Shown here: piece after piece, positions 25,786-35,264 of the stretch
Layout of the letters: each line of letters begins with the position of its first letter
Numbering within the stretch: position 1 is the stretch's first letter
Assembly (NCBI RefSeq): GCF_032917945.1
Contig: NZ_CP136624.1
Location: forward strand, 8,288,501-8,352,500
Direction: 5' to 3'
Source: Bradyrhizobium sp. sBnM-33
GTDB taxonomy: Bacteria > Pseudomonadota > Alphaproteobacteria > Rhizobiales > Xanthobacteraceae
Length of the DNA stretch: 64,000 bases
The notes under the pieces: generated by a model
Told to the model about the DNA's origin: nothing
The model's database searches: none
What the model saw: the letters and a program-made list of their open reading frames with translations, nothing else
Translations under genes and position numbers: made by a program

Positions 25786-27182
25786 GAGCGCGCGGACCGT
25801 TGAACGGATCGGCCGGTGTCGCACGGGTGCATCCTCGCCACCCTGCATCACCGGCGGTGCGGGCAGCTTCCCCTGTTGGCGGGCGCGTCACGAACGCCGA
25901 CGCGTTCATCGAACGGATCGCGACCGGCTTGATGCTGCTGGCCGTCATGGCGACATTCACGCTGTCGTCGTCCGTGCTGACCAATTGGAAGATCCACTAT
26001 TTGACCGCGGGCGGAAATTTTTACGAAAAGCTGCACCCGACAACCTATTTCACGTTGCTGGCATTCTCCCTGCTGCTGATGCGCAGCCGCGGACCGGTCG
26101 GCGAGATCAACCGGATGTTTTCCGAATCGAAGCTGCTGCTGGCCTATCTGCTCTGCTGGCTGTTTCTGCTGGTCCAAGTCATCGTGCTCGAACGCCCGTT
26201 CACGGTCATCATCGACACGTTTCTGCTGCCGATCCTGATCGCGATGGTGACGTGGCAGTTGTCGCCGGCGCAAAGGCGCCCGCTGGCCTGGGCCATTCAC
26301 CTGACGATCCTTCTGAATGTCGTGCTCGGATATTATGAGTATTTCTCCGGCCATCGGCTGATCCCGCTGACGCTCGGCGACGTCGTGGTGATGGGCGAAT
26401 GGCGCTCCGCGGCACTGCTGGGTCACCCGCTCACGGCATCCGGTATCGTCGGCGCCTATGTGTTGGCGCTGGCGCTCCGTCCGGCGATTTGTCCACCGAT
26501 CCTGCTGCGGCTGCCCTTGATCGCATTCTGCCTGGGATCGCTGATGGCCTTCGGCGGCCGAACGGCGCTGGTCACGGTGCTGGGAGTCCTCGGGCTGATC
26601 GGAGCCTTCGAGGCGCTCCGTCTGATGCGCGGAAAGCGAACGCAGCTTCCCGCGGCCATCCTGGCCATCTGCGTTCTGTTCGCTGCAGGTGCCATCATAT
26701 TCGCCGCGCTTGACCTCGGCATTTTCGACAAGATGCTGCTGCGCTTCTCTTCCGATAAGGGCAGCGCGTTGGCGCGCTTTGCCACCTTCAACCTGCTCTC
26801 GCACTTCGATTGGCACGAACTGATCCTCGGCCCCAATCCGGTCCGGGTGAATGCGCTGCAGTCGCAACTCGGCCTCAACTATGGCATCGAGAACTTCTGG
26901 ATTTCCGCCATCGTCCAGTTCGGACTCATCCATACCGTCGTCCTGACGATCGGACTGGTCTGCTTCTTCGTCGAATTGCTGCGCCGTTCGAGCGCCGCCG
27001 TGTGGGCCACCGTGCTGCTGATCATCGTCATCGCCGCGAGTTCAGTGAGCTTCTCGTCGAAGAACATTCAGCTCGCGCAATTCGTGATCCTCATTTCGGT
27101 CCTGCTGCCGCGCGAGCAGCGGCGCATCGCCGCGTCCCCGCAAGTCCGCGCGCCTGTCACCTACCGGTCCGTTCCGGCATAA
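25782..27182 (+). CDS. Polytopic O-antigen ligase/polymerase-like protein (Wzy-type candidate)
   Basis: An integral membrane protein of 466 residues with about 10-12 predicted helices and a basic N-terminus. It shows the loose O-antigen polymerase/VpsF-like pattern, with a large loop near the C-terminal third containing LLSHFDWHELILGPNP and NYGIENFWISAIVQFG. Sequence identity is low across this class, so the call rests on topology, loop motifs and position. It should join lipid-linked repeats at the periplasmic face. The start is GTG 25782, overlapping the Wzc stop codon. No other polymerase candidate is present in the locus. Confidence 0.78.
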   Translation: MRARGPLNGSAGVARVHPRHPASPAVRAASPVGGRVTNADAFIERIATGLMLLAVMATFTLSSSVLTNWKIHYLTAGGNFYEKLHPTTYFTLLAFSLLLMRSRGPVGEINRMFSESKLLLAYLLCWLFLLVQVIVLERPFTVIIDTFLLPILIAMVTWQLSPAQRRPLAWAIHLTILLNVVLGYYEYFSGHRLIPLTLGDVVVMGEWRSAALLGHPLTASGIVGAYVLALALRPAICPPILLRLPLIAFCLGSLMAFGGRTALVTVLGVLGLIGAFEALRLMRGKRTQLPAAILAICVLFAAGAIIFAALDLGIFDKMLLRFSSDKGSALARFATFNLLSHFDWHELILGPNPVRVNALQSQLGLNYGIENFWISAIVQFGLIHTVVLTIGLVCFFVELLRRSSAAVWATVLLIIVIAASSVSFSSKNIQLAQFVILISVLLPREQRRIAASPQVRAPVTYRSVPA

Positions 27183-27201
27183 CTTTAGGATCCACTTTCG
27201 T

Positions 27202-28275
27202 ATGGCCATCTACGTCGACAACACCCACCTTGGACGCCACGTCACCGGTCTCGAACGCATTACGCTGGAGCTGTTCTCCGCCGCAGCGCTTGCGCCGCTC
27301 GAGGTCGTGCCGGTGACGGCGAAGGGTCTTCGCCAGATGCTGACGACGCAGACCCTGGGTCTGCCGATGCGGCTCGCCGCGTCGTCCTCGATCCTGCTCT
27401 GTCCCGGCTTTCCGCCCAGTCCGCTGCTGCGCCCGTTCGCATCGCGGGTGCTGCCCTATATCCACGATGATTTCCTGATCACGCGGCGCGCCGAGCTCAA
27501 CATGCGGGCGCGGCTTTACATGGCCGGCCCCTTCAAGCTCGCGCTGCGCCACTATCCGCGCTTTCTAGCCAACTCCGGCGATACCAGGCGCAAACTTGCC
27601 GCGCATTGCCGGTCCGATGCCGAAGTGACGCTCTATCGGCCGGCGGTGCGCAATGTGTTTGGCCTCGATCCCAAACAGCGCGGCGAACGCAGCGCGCAGC
27701 CGCGACTACTTCGGCTGATCGCGCTCGGCACGGTGGAGCCGCGCAAGAATTTTACAGCGGCGGCGAAGATCCTCGACGCGTTGCGCATGCAGGGATTTCC
27801 GGACGCTACGCTGGATATCGTCGGACGGCCGGGATGGGGTAACGACTGGCAAGCCCTCGAGGGGCAACCGGGCGTTACGTTGCACGGATATCAGTCTAGT
27901 GACCGGGTCAATCAGTTGCTTGACGCGGCCGACCTGTTCATCTGCACCTCCCATGACGAAGGTCTGGGATTGCCGCTGCTGGAGGCGCAATACGCCGGCC
28001 TGCCGATCATCGCCCCCGATGCTTCCATCTTTCGCGAGGTGCTGGGCGCGTCCGGCATCTACATCGATACCGCTGATCCTGCTTCGGCGGCCGCGCGGAT
28101 CGCGGCTGCGCTCTCGAACGAGGAATGGCGCGCCCGATACGTGGCGCAGGCAATACGGAATCTGGCGCGCTGGAACGATCTGGCCCGCGGCGACCGCGAA
28201 AATGTCATCAGCCTGATTGCCCGCCTTGCTCACCTCCAGGGAAGCGCTACTCCGGAGTACCGCCGCCTTGCATGA
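27202..28275 (+). CDS. Glycosyltransferase family 4-type (GT-B)
   Basis: Cytoplasmic retaining glycosyltransferase of 357 residues. The C-terminal nucleotide-sugar domain has LGTVEPRKNF, then SHDEGLGLPLLEAQYAGLP carrying the two Glu of the E-x7-E motif. The N-terminal acceptor domain has YVDNTHLGRHVTGLERIT, which resembles mannosyltransferases of this class. The donor cannot be read from sequence; GDP-Man is plausible given manC in the locus. A weak AGGA precedes the ATG. The next gene starts within its last codons. Confidence 0.87.
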   Translation: MAIYVDNTHLGRHVTGLERITLELFSAAALAPLEVVPVTAKGLRQMLTTQTLGLPMRLAASSSILLCPGFPPSPLLRPFASRVLPYIHDDFLITRRAELNMRARLYMAGPFKLALRHYPRFLANSGDTRRKLAAHCRSDAEVTLYRPAVRNVFGLDPKQRGERSAQPRLLRLIALGTVEPRKNFTAAAKILDALRMQGFPDATLDIVGRPGWGNDWQALEGQPGVTLHGYQSSDRVNQLLDAADLFICTSHDEGLGLPLLEAQYAGLPIIAPDASIFREVLGASGIYIDTADPASAAARIAAALSNEEWRARYVAQAIRNLARWNDLARGDRENVISLIARLAHLQGSATPEYRRLA

Positions 28276-29374
28276 CACCAGCGCCACCAGGCATCAGGAT
28301 GGATTGCGGATCATTGCGGCCGGCGCCGTGGTGATCCTTCACTATTCCGATTACTTCAAGGACCTGCCAATCGGCCGTTTCATGGTCGCGCGCACCTGGC
28401 ATTTCAATCTGTTCGTGGACCTGTTCTTTGTGGTCTCCGGCTTTGTCATCGCCCGTCAGTATTTCGACCGCGTCGACAATGCCGCATCGATCGGCCGCTT
28501 CCTGTGGCGTCGCCTCGCCCGCATCTACCCGCTACATCTCGCCACGCTTGCGTTCTATGTGGCGCTTGCCGGCGCACTCCATTTCGGCGCTGCCCGGACG
28601 GACAACCCGGCCCGTTACCCGCTTTCCGATCTGCCGGCGCAGTTCCTGCTGCTTCATGCATTTGTCGGCGAGCGCCTGACGTTCAACTTCCCGAGCTGGT
28701 CACTCTCGGCGGAGATGTTTTGTTATCTGCTTTTTCCGCTGGTCGCGCTGATTGCGCAACGCCGCAAGGAGGCGGTTGTTGCGCTTGTGGTCCTTGCCGC
28801 TCTCGCCAATTCCCTTTGGGTATCGGCTGCCGGAACGGCGCCGTGGGCCGACTGGATCAATCAAGGCGGCGCCTTCAGGGCGCTGCCTGCCTTTAACCTC
28901 GGCATCGCCTGCTATCTGTTTCGCGACCGGATCGCGCGCTGGCCCGCGATGCCCGGCGCGCTGGCAGCGTCGCTAGCGGCCTTTATCGTGCTCGGCTCCC
29001 TGCTGCCAACGATGACCGCGCTGCTTGCGATCTACGCCATCGCGATGCTTGCGATTCAGGCCGACTGCACCGGGCGTGAGACGCTGCTGTCGCGGCTCGG
29101 TTTCGATCGCTGGTCGGCGCTGACCTACTCCTGTTACATGCTGCACATTCCGGTTGCGACCGTCGTCATCACCCTTGGATCGCGCCTGTTCTCCTTATCG
29201 GAGCATGAACGACTGATTCTGGCGCCGCTGGCGATCATCGTTCTTGCATTCGCGAGCGTCGTCTCGCTGCGCACGTTCGAAACGCCGCTGCGGCGATATC
29301 TGACCGAAGCTTACGACCGCCGCGCCTTCAAACATATGCCGTCTCCAGCGATCTCGCGGCAGGAGAGCACATGA
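28268..29374 (+). CDS. Acyltransferase family 3 membrane protein (first copy)
   Basis: Integral membrane O-acyltransferase of 368 residues that probably acetylates a sugar of the repeat unit. The family start DGLRIIAAGAVVILHYSDY includes the conserved His of the first helix. FVVSGFVIARQY and the SWSLSAEMFCYLLFPL block follow, with about ten membrane segments in all. No ATG is in frame. TTG 28268, with GGAG upstream, overlaps the preceding stop region by 8 bp and is preferred; TTG 28217 would add 17 residues. It is followed by a second acyltransferase through an ATGA overlap. Confidence 0.85.
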   Translation: MHDTSATRHQDGLRIIAAGAVVILHYSDYFKDLPIGRFMVARTWHFNLFVDLFFVVSGFVIARQYFDRVDNAASIGRFLWRRLARIYPLHLATLAFYVALAGALHFGAARTDNPARYPLSDLPAQFLLLHAFVGERLTFNFPSWSLSAEMFCYLLFPLVALIAQRRKEAVVALVVLAALANSLWVSAAGTAPWADWINQGGAFRALPAFNLGIACYLFRDRIARWPAMPGALAASLAAFIVLGSLLPTMTALLAIYAIAMLAIQADCTGRETLLSRLGFDRWSALTYSCYMLHIPVATVVITLGSRLFSLSEHERLILAPLAIIVLAFASVVSLRTFETPLRRYLTEAYDRRAFKHMPSPAISRQEST

Positions 29375-30423
29375 TGACGGTCGTCGAACGCCTATCAGTA
29401 AACCCGCCGTCTCTGAGCGTCTCGCGCGCAACGGCCCAAAGCCGCGATGGCGTCGTCGACACCATGCGCGGCATCGCCATTCTGATGGTGATCGGCATCC
29501 ATTCGCTGCCGCAGCCGCTCGACGCCATCTGGGCAAATTCGCTCGATGCAGCGCTGCGGCCCTGCGTGCCGGTGTTCCTGTTCGCTTCCGGATATCTCAC
29601 GTCGCTTTCCGGCCGCGTGCCGCTGGCAAAGCGATTAAAGGCAGCCCTGGTCCCTTACGCGATCGCGTTCACCGCCGCCTACATCTACATGGCCCTGCAC
29701 AATCCGGCGATGGACCATCGCATCGGCACGACGCTCGCCCGGTTCGGGCTGGGATATGTGTTCGTCTACTATTACGTCTTTGTGTATGTCTGCTGCACGC
29801 TCGGCCTGTGGCTCGTCTTTGCAGCTGGCGGGGACGGCCAGCAAACAAGGCAACGGATCACCAATCTGCTGCTGCTCTCGATCGGCTGCGGCTTGCTTTC
29901 CGGTAGTTATCTCGACCCAGCCATGTCCAGGCTCGGAGCGTCGGAAGGACTGCTCGACGAAATCCGCATGCGCGACATTCCGTTCTGGTTCTCGTTCGCC
30001 GCGCTTGGCGCGCTGACCGCGATGTTCAGAGACCTGCTCGAACAGGATATGCGCCGTGCGCTCTTTGGCGCCGTGCTGGCCGCCTATTTGTTCTATGCCG
30101 CCGTGCGCATTTTCCACCTCGGCGATGCCGCCACTTACGATTCGACTGCCTTCTTTGTCTACGCGGCCCTGTTCTGCATTTCACTGTTCGCGATCCAGCC
30201 GAAATCGCCGCTACTCGGGTGGATCGGCTCAGGGAGCTACTTCATCTATCTCTGGCACATTTTCATCGTCATGGCGCTGCGCGATCACGCCGGGCTGCGC
30301 CAGCTCGGCGGTATAGCCAGCTTTGCCGTTTTCTGCGGCGTGACCGCCCTCGTCTCTACCGCCGCGCTGCTCGCCGTACGGCAACTTGCCTCGCCCCGAA
30401 TCTGCCGCTGGCTGGGGGCTTGA
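29371..30423 (+). CDS. Acyltransferase family 3 membrane protein (second copy)
   Basis: A second, diverged membrane acyltransferase of 350 residues with about ten helices. The N-terminal block is GVVDTMRGIAILMVIGIHSL with the conserved His; FLFASGYL and the late SYFIYLWHIFIVMAL are also typical. AGGAG lies 5-8 nt before the tandem ATGs. Two different acyltransferases side by side suggest two acyl positions or two acyl groups on the repeat. Substrate and acyl donor cannot be read from sequence. Confidence 0.84.
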   Translation: MMTVVERLSVNPPSLSVSRATAQSRDGVVDTMRGIAILMVIGIHSLPQPLDAIWANSLDAALRPCVPVFLFASGYLTSLSGRVPLAKRLKAALVPYAIAFTAAYIYMALHNPAMDHRIGTTLARFGLGYVFVYYYVFVYVCCTLGLWLVFAAGGDGQQTRQRITNLLLLSIGCGLLSGSYLDPAMSRLGASEGLLDEIRMRDIPFWFSFAALGALTAMFRDLLEQDMRRALFGAVLAAYLFYAAVRIFHLGDAATYDSTAFFVYAALFCISLFAIQPKSPLLGWIGSGSYFIYLWHIFIVMALRDHAGLRQLGGIASFAVFCGVTALVSTAALLAVRQLASPRICRWLGA

Positions 30424-30426
30424 GCC

Positions 30427-31866
30427 ATGCTCCTGAAGCACACGCTGCTCTATCTGCCCGCGCAATTCGTCGGACCGTTGTTCCAGCTTCTGGCGATGAT
30501 CGTATGGACGCATGTCGTCGACGAGCACACGCTCGGCGTCATCACGCTGATTACGGCCACGCACGAATTGCTGCAGATCGGCTTTCTCGCCTGGTGGTCG
30601 CAATTTGCGTTGCGTTTCCTCGGACGATATCAAGACGTCAACGACGCGCCTCGGTTCTATCGCACCGAAAACGCGGTCTTGCTGGCATCTCTTGCCTTGC
30701 AAAGCGCGGCCGTCATCGGAATTCTGCATCTGGTCATCGCGCCGGGCGCCGGAACGGGACTTTTGCTGGCCGCCGTCGCCTATGTGATGACCCGGTCGCT
30801 CAACCTCTATATCGGTGAACGTGCCCGCGCGCGGCAGCAGATCCGGGTCTACACGATCCAGCAGGTGTTCGGGCCATCCGTCGGATTCGTTGTTGGCCTG
30901 GTGTTAATCAAACTGCTTGGCCAATCCCCGGATTGGCCACTTGCGGGTTACGCCGTCGCGCAACTGACGGCCGCGCTCATCGTCCTGCCCTGGATCGGCT
31001 GGGGTCACCGCCTGTGGCCGATCGACCGGGAGATCGTAGTCCACGCCCTGCGCTACGGCCTTCCGCTGATTGTCGGCGGCGCGCTCGGCTGGGTCGGCCT
31101 CAACGCTTCGCGCTTCATCGTCAACGAAATGTCCGGAGTGGCCGCCGCCGGGCTGTTCGCCGTTGGCTACGGCCTCGGCCAGCGGGCCGCGGCGGTCGCA
31201 GCCATGCTGGTCACGGCGGCGGCGTTTCCGCTGGCGGTGAAAAGCATCGAGCAACACGGCGACCAGGCCGGGATGCGCCAGCTCGCCAACAACAGCGCTC
31301 TCCTAGTCGCAGTCCTGGCGCCAAGCCTCGCCGGCATCATCCTACTGAGAACGGAGATCGTGCATCTCCTGATCGCAGCGCCGTTCCAAGCGGTGACGCT
31401 CGCCATCCTGCCGCTCTCAACGCTCGCCGGCTCAATCCGCAACCTGCGCGCCCATTTCGGCGACCAGGTATTTCTACTGCAAAACCGCACGCGCTGGATG
31501 ATGGCCATTGCCGCAATCGACGCGTCGATGACCGTGGTGTTGAGCGCCTTGTTCCTGCCGCGATGGGGACTGCCCGGCGTCGCCGGCGCCACGGTTCTGG
31601 CGGCACTGGCCGCCGCCACCGTGAGTTTTTCAATCGGGTTTACACGGTTTGGCCTGCGGCTTCCGGTCGGTCATCTCGTGCGCATCGTATTGGCCACCAT
31701 CGCCATGGCGGCCGTGCTGCGGATATTTCCGGAGGCCCGGACGATCACGATTCTGGCGGGCCACATTGCGGCAGGCGCAGCCACTTATTTCGGAGCGCTT
31801 GCCCTACTCTATGCACCGTCGCTGGTGCGGATACTTCGGCCACGCCCCCAACATTCAGGGGCGTGA
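30427..31866 (+). CDS. Wzx-type lipid-linked oligosaccharide flippase (MOP superfamily)
   Basis: Polytopic protein of 479 residues with about 12-14 helices, matching polysaccharide flippases that move the undecaprenyl-linked repeat across the inner membrane. Family-like features are the N-terminal LYLPAQFVGPLFQLLAMIVW, a central GLNASRFIVNEMSG segment and alternating basic cytoplasmic loops. It starts 3 bp after the second acyltransferase, closes this run of plus-strand genes, and converges on the GH10 gene 22 bp later. Confidence 0.87.
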   Translation: MLLKHTLLYLPAQFVGPLFQLLAMIVWTHVVDEHTLGVITLITATHELLQIGFLAWWSQFALRFLGRYQDVNDAPRFYRTENAVLLASLALQSAAVIGILHLVIAPGAGTGLLLAAVAYVMTRSLNLYIGERARARQQIRVYTIQQVFGPSVGFVVGLVLIKLLGQSPDWPLAGYAVAQLTAALIVLPWIGWGHRLWPIDREIVVHALRYGLPLIVGGALGWVGLNASRFIVNEMSGVAAAGLFAVGYGLGQRAAAVAAMLVTAAAFPLAVKSIEQHGDQAGMRQLANNSALLVAVLAPSLAGIILLRTEIVHLLIAAPFQAVTLAILPLSTLAGSIRNLRAHFGDQVFLLQNRTRWMMAIAAIDASMTVVLSALFLPRWGLPGVAGATVLAALAAATVSFSIGFTRFGLRLPVGHLVRIVLATIAMAAVLRIFPEARTITILAGHIAAGAATYFGALALLYAPSLVRILRPRPQHSGA

Positions 31867-31888
31867 GCGCATTCGAAACGATCGGCGC

Positions 31889-32989
31889 TTACGATTTTCT
31901 GGCATTCTCGAACGCGCGCGCCATCGCGAACCAAAGCGGCTTCTTCTGCATCGACGAATCGAACGGAAGAGGCCGAGGCAGCCGTTGCGCGACGGGATCC
32001 TTCTTCTTCGCCGCATCGGTATAGAACGAGTAGTTATCGGCAAGCTCCCACGCGATCACCACCTTGACGGCCGGCACGCGAAGCGCGTTGGTCAGGAACT
32101 TCTCCGCCGTCTCAGCGATCATGGCATCACGCGCTGCGATGTCGTCCGGAAACGTGTCGTCGCGCACGTCGAACTCGGTCAGATAGATATCGACACCACG
32201 TCCGGCGAGCGCATGAAGGAATTCGGAGAAGCGCCCGGGGTCGTGCGGGTAGCGCGGCTGCAGGTGACTTTGCAAGCCGACGGCATGCAGCGGCACGCCG
32301 GCATGCTTCAATTCGTCGACAAGCTGCAGCAGGCCACGGCGAACGGCCAGGCCGACATCGTCGTCGCGTTCGCTCTGCGCCTCGTTGAGAACCAGTTTTG
32401 TCTTGCGGTCTATCATCGCCACGCGCTCGAAGGCGCGGCGCACATAGCCGGTACCGAACGTGTCGTACCACGGACCGAGCCGGTAGCCGCCGGGCGCCTT
32501 GTGCCCGGGCCAGAACGGCTCGTTAACGACATCCCATGAATGCAACTTGCCTACATAGCGGGCAGCCACTTCGTCGATATAGGAATCGAAAAACCTCTCA
32601 CGCTCGGCACCGCTCATGCTCTTGATCCATTGCGGAACCCATTCGTTCCAGATCAGGCAATGGCCGCGCATCGGAATGTTGTGGCTCGCACAAAATTGCA
32701 GCAGACGATCTGCGCTCTCGAATCGCTTCGGTCCCGGTTGCGGCGCGATGGTGCCCATCTTCATTGCAACGTCCGTTGTGACGATGCGCACCTGCGTCTG
32801 ATACAGCTCGCGATACGCAAGGTCCTTGTCAATCACCGGCCCTGCAGCCGCGCCGAACACGATTCCGTTACGAGCGGCGATGACGCCGAGACTCTGCGCA
32901 GGCTGTGCGGCGAATACTTCCTTCCCGCACGAAGCAACGCTTGCTCCTGCGATGAGAGCGAGCGCATCTCGCCTCGACCACTCCTGCAT
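31889..32989 (-). CDS. GH10 family glycoside hydrolase (endo-beta-1,4-xylanase-like), Tat lipoprotein
   Basis: Secreted retaining glycosidase of 366 residues. The acid/base Glu is in WDVVNEPFW near residue 156 and the nucleophile Glu in YLTEFDVRD near 272; GHCLIWNEWVPQWI is the conserved substrate-binding block. The N-terminus has a twin-arginine (SRRDALALIAGA) followed by a lipobox-like SVASC at 17-21, suggesting a Tat-exported lipoprotein. It sits antiparallel inside the exopolysaccharide locus, so its substrate may be the polymer or its repeat, as with other locus-embedded glycanases, rather than plant xylan. That role is inference. Confidence 0.9.
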   Translation of the reverse strand: MQEWSRRDALALIAGASVASCGKEVFAAQPAQSLGVIAARNGIVFGAAAGPVIDKDLAYRELYQTQVRIVTTDVAMKMGTIAPQPGPKRFESADRLLQFCASHNIPMRGHCLIWNEWVPQWIKSMSGAERERFFDSYIDEVAARYVGKLHSWDVVNEPFWPGHKAPGGYRLGPWYDTFGTGYVRRAFERVAMIDRKTKLVLNEAQSERDDDVGLAVRRGLLQLVDELKHAGVPLHAVGLQSHLQPRYPHDPGRFSEFLHALAGRGVDIYLTEFDVRDDTFPDDIAARDAMIAETAEKFLTNALRVPAVKVVIAWELADNYSFYTDAAKKKDPVAQRLPRPLPFDSSMQKKPLWFAMARAFENARKS

Positions 32990-33195
32990 AGCTGATCTCC
33001 ATCATGTGAATGATTCGCCGCGATGTCTCGTCCTTCGCAACGCGGCATCGCCATCGTTGCGTCGCATTAGTTCGATTTCGTGACGAATGTCGGTCGAGAA
33101 AATTTTCGGCACGCAGTTCCCGTCGCGAAGCAACGCGCCTGTCGATAGTCCCCACGAGTGCGTCTCTCGATACATCATCAGCAGCAGGAGTCGAC

Positions 33196-33990
33196 ATGTT
33201 GGAACCACCAGCGCAGTTGCAGCCAAGCCTCACTGTGGATGGGATAACGATCAATGTTCCCTCACTTCCGGAAGCTGTGTCGTCAATCGTGTCAGCCGCG
33301 CAACATGGCGACAACTTCAGCGTCTGCACACTCAATCTCGACCACGTTGTCCAGCTTCAACACCACGCCAATTTTCGCGCGGCCTATCGTCGTGCCCGAT
33401 TCGTCACCGCCGACGGGTTCCCCATTGTCGTGCTGAGCCGCCTCATGGGCGTGCGAATCGAACGCACGACCGGTGCCGATCTCGTCGAGCCGGTTTGCGC
33501 GGAAGCCCGCAAGAAAGGACTCCCGGTCTTTCTGCTAGGGGCGAACGATCTTACGCTCAAGCTAACGGCACGGCGTTTGTCGGAACGCTTCAAGGGATTG
33601 CAGATCGCGGGATGCTTCGCGCCGGGACCGGGGTTCGATCCCTATTCCAGCGAAGCGGATGCTGCGATCGAACGCATTCGCGCCTCGGGCGCCAGACTCT
33701 GCTTCGTTGCGCTCGGCGCGCCACGGCAGGAGCTGTTCGCGGCGCGATGCCTCGACGAGCTGGATGGAACCGGCGTGTTGTGCATCGGGGCCGCACTTGA
33801 TTTCATCGCCGGCACGCAAAGCCGCGCGCCGTCCATCGCGCGCAGAACCGGCCTCGAATGGGCGTGGCGCATGTTGCGCGAGCCACGGCGACTCGGCCCC
33901 CGCTACATCAAATGCATGACCATTGTTCCGCGTCTTGTTGCGCGAACCATTCCGCAAATTGTCCAGGCACGCATGAGGAAAGCGGCATGA
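33196..33990 (+). CDS. WecG/TagA/CpsF family glycosyltransferase
   Basis: GT26-family inverting transferase of 264 residues, the type that adds a sugar (ManNAc, ManNAcA, Glc and others) onto a lipid-linked acceptor. Family blocks are NLDHVVQLQHHANFRAAY, VTADGFPIVVLSRLMG, TGADLVEPVC, LGANDLTLKL and FVALGAPRQEL. An AGGAG lies 5 nt before ATG 33196; the frame is open from 33010 but without similarity there. The stop overlaps the next glycosyltransferase start (ATGA), beginning a four-gene coupled run. Confidence 0.92.
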   Translation: MLEPPAQLQPSLTVDGITINVPSLPEAVSSIVSAAQHGDNFSVCTLNLDHVVQLQHHANFRAAYRRARFVTADGFPIVVLSRLMGVRIERTTGADLVEPVCAEARKKGLPVFLLGANDLTLKLTARRLSERFKGLQIAGCFAPGPGFDPYSSEADAAIERIRASGARLCFVALGAPRQELFAARCLDELDGTGVLCIGAALDFIAGTQSRAPSIARRTGLEWAWRMLREPRRLGPRYIKCMTIVPRLVARTIPQIVQARMRKAA

Positions 33991-35264
33991 CTTCAACATT
34001 GACCCTGGCGCTACGGGCGCGAAACGCCAACCGGATCAAGCCACGTTACCAGATCTGCCTGATCCACCCGTTCGATCCGCGCGGCGAGAAAGTCGGCGGC
34101 CTCGAAACATACATTCGCGATTTCATTACATTCCATCCGACCGACACCGACATCCTCTTCATCGGCGTCGACTCGACGGGCGAGCTGGAGCTCGGCAAGC
34201 TTCACCGGATGACATTCCGAGGCCGCGGCTTCGACTTCCTTCCGATCCTGCACTATTCGGACCAGCAGGCGCGCGAAGCTGCCCGCAGCATCCGCACCTC
34301 GCTGACCGGGCAATTCTTTATGGCGCTGCTCCGTCACTTCGGCACGATCGCAAGGCTGATCCGCGCGAGGCGGTGCTCGGTCGATCTGCGGCGGGTGGAA
34401 TTTTCCTGGTTGCCGGCGATCCTGCGGCTGCCGTTCGTGCAGATGCTTCACGGCGAGGGCGCGCCGAAATTGCAGATGGATTCGCTGTTGCGGAAATACG
34501 CCTTCGTTCACAATACCGGCGAGCGGTTTGCCGTCGCCATGAGCGAGAAATTTCTCTGCGTCAATCCGTTCATCACCGAGCGGTTACAGCGGACCTATCC
34601 GCGCCGCAAGGACAAGATCGACACGCTCTGGACATGGGTCAACACGGATATTTTCAAGCCGCAACTCTGGCCGTTGAACTCGTCGCCGTTCCAGGTCGTG
34701 TTCGCCGGCAGGCTCGATGAATTCAAGGATCCACCGCTGATGTTTCGCACGATCGACCGCCTGCGGCGGCGATTGAACGGCGACGTACGGTTTCACTATA
34801 TCGGCACCAGCGACCCGCACCGGTTCGAAGAGTTCGCCGCGATCGAAGACATCACCGTCCGCCACGGCTTCAAAGACGCCGCCGGCATGGCGGAGACGCT
34901 GGCAAGCGCGCATGCCGGCATCCTGACATCCGAATTCGAAGGCATGCCGCGCTGCGTGCTCGAGACACTTGCGGTCGGCCGGCCGGTCGTCGCCATGCAC
35001 CTGCCGCAGCTCGAACCTGTGATCCATTCTGGCGTCAGCGGCTATCTGGTAGCGCGAAGCGGCAGCCGCGACGACATGGCCGATGCGCTCGCTCAGCGGT
35101 TCGTCGACGTCCGGAACGCCATCGATGCGGGCACGATGAATCCGGTACAAATCGCCGACTCCATCCGAGCGTTCACGCCGGGCACCCAACTCGCGCGGGT
35201 CTTCCGCTATCATCAGGAAATTCAGGATGCCCGCGGACTTGCCGCTGCGGCGCCGACTTGCTGA
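33987..35264 (+). CDS. Glycosyltransferase family 4 protein
   Basis: GT-B retaining glycosyltransferase of 425 residues. An N-terminal GGLETYIRDF acceptor-site glycine pair is followed by VVFAGRLDEFKDPPLM and TSEFEGMPRCVLETLAVGRP, which carries the E-x7-E motif. The start overlaps the WecG-type stop (ATGA at 33987-33990). The donor sugar cannot be assigned. Its 3' end overlaps the next transferase by 38 bp if that gene starts at 35227. Confidence 0.88.
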   Translation: MTSTLTLALRARNANRIKPRYQICLIHPFDPRGEKVGGLETYIRDFITFHPTDTDILFIGVDSTGELELGKLHRMTFRGRGFDFLPILHYSDQQAREAARSIRTSLTGQFFMALLRHFGTIARLIRARRCSVDLRRVEFSWLPAILRLPFVQMLHGEGAPKLQMDSLLRKYAFVHNTGERFAVAMSEKFLCVNPFITERLQRTYPRRKDKIDTLWTWVNTDIFKPQLWPLNSSPFQVVFAGRLDEFKDPPLMFRTIDRLRRRLNGDVRFHYIGTSDPHRFEEFAAIEDITVRHGFKDAAGMAETLASAHAGILTSEFEGMPRCVLETLAVGRPVVAMHLPQLEPVIHSGVSGYLVARSGSRDDMADALAQRFVDVRNAIDAGTMNPVQIADSIRAFTPGTQLARVFRYHQEIQDARGLAAAAPTC

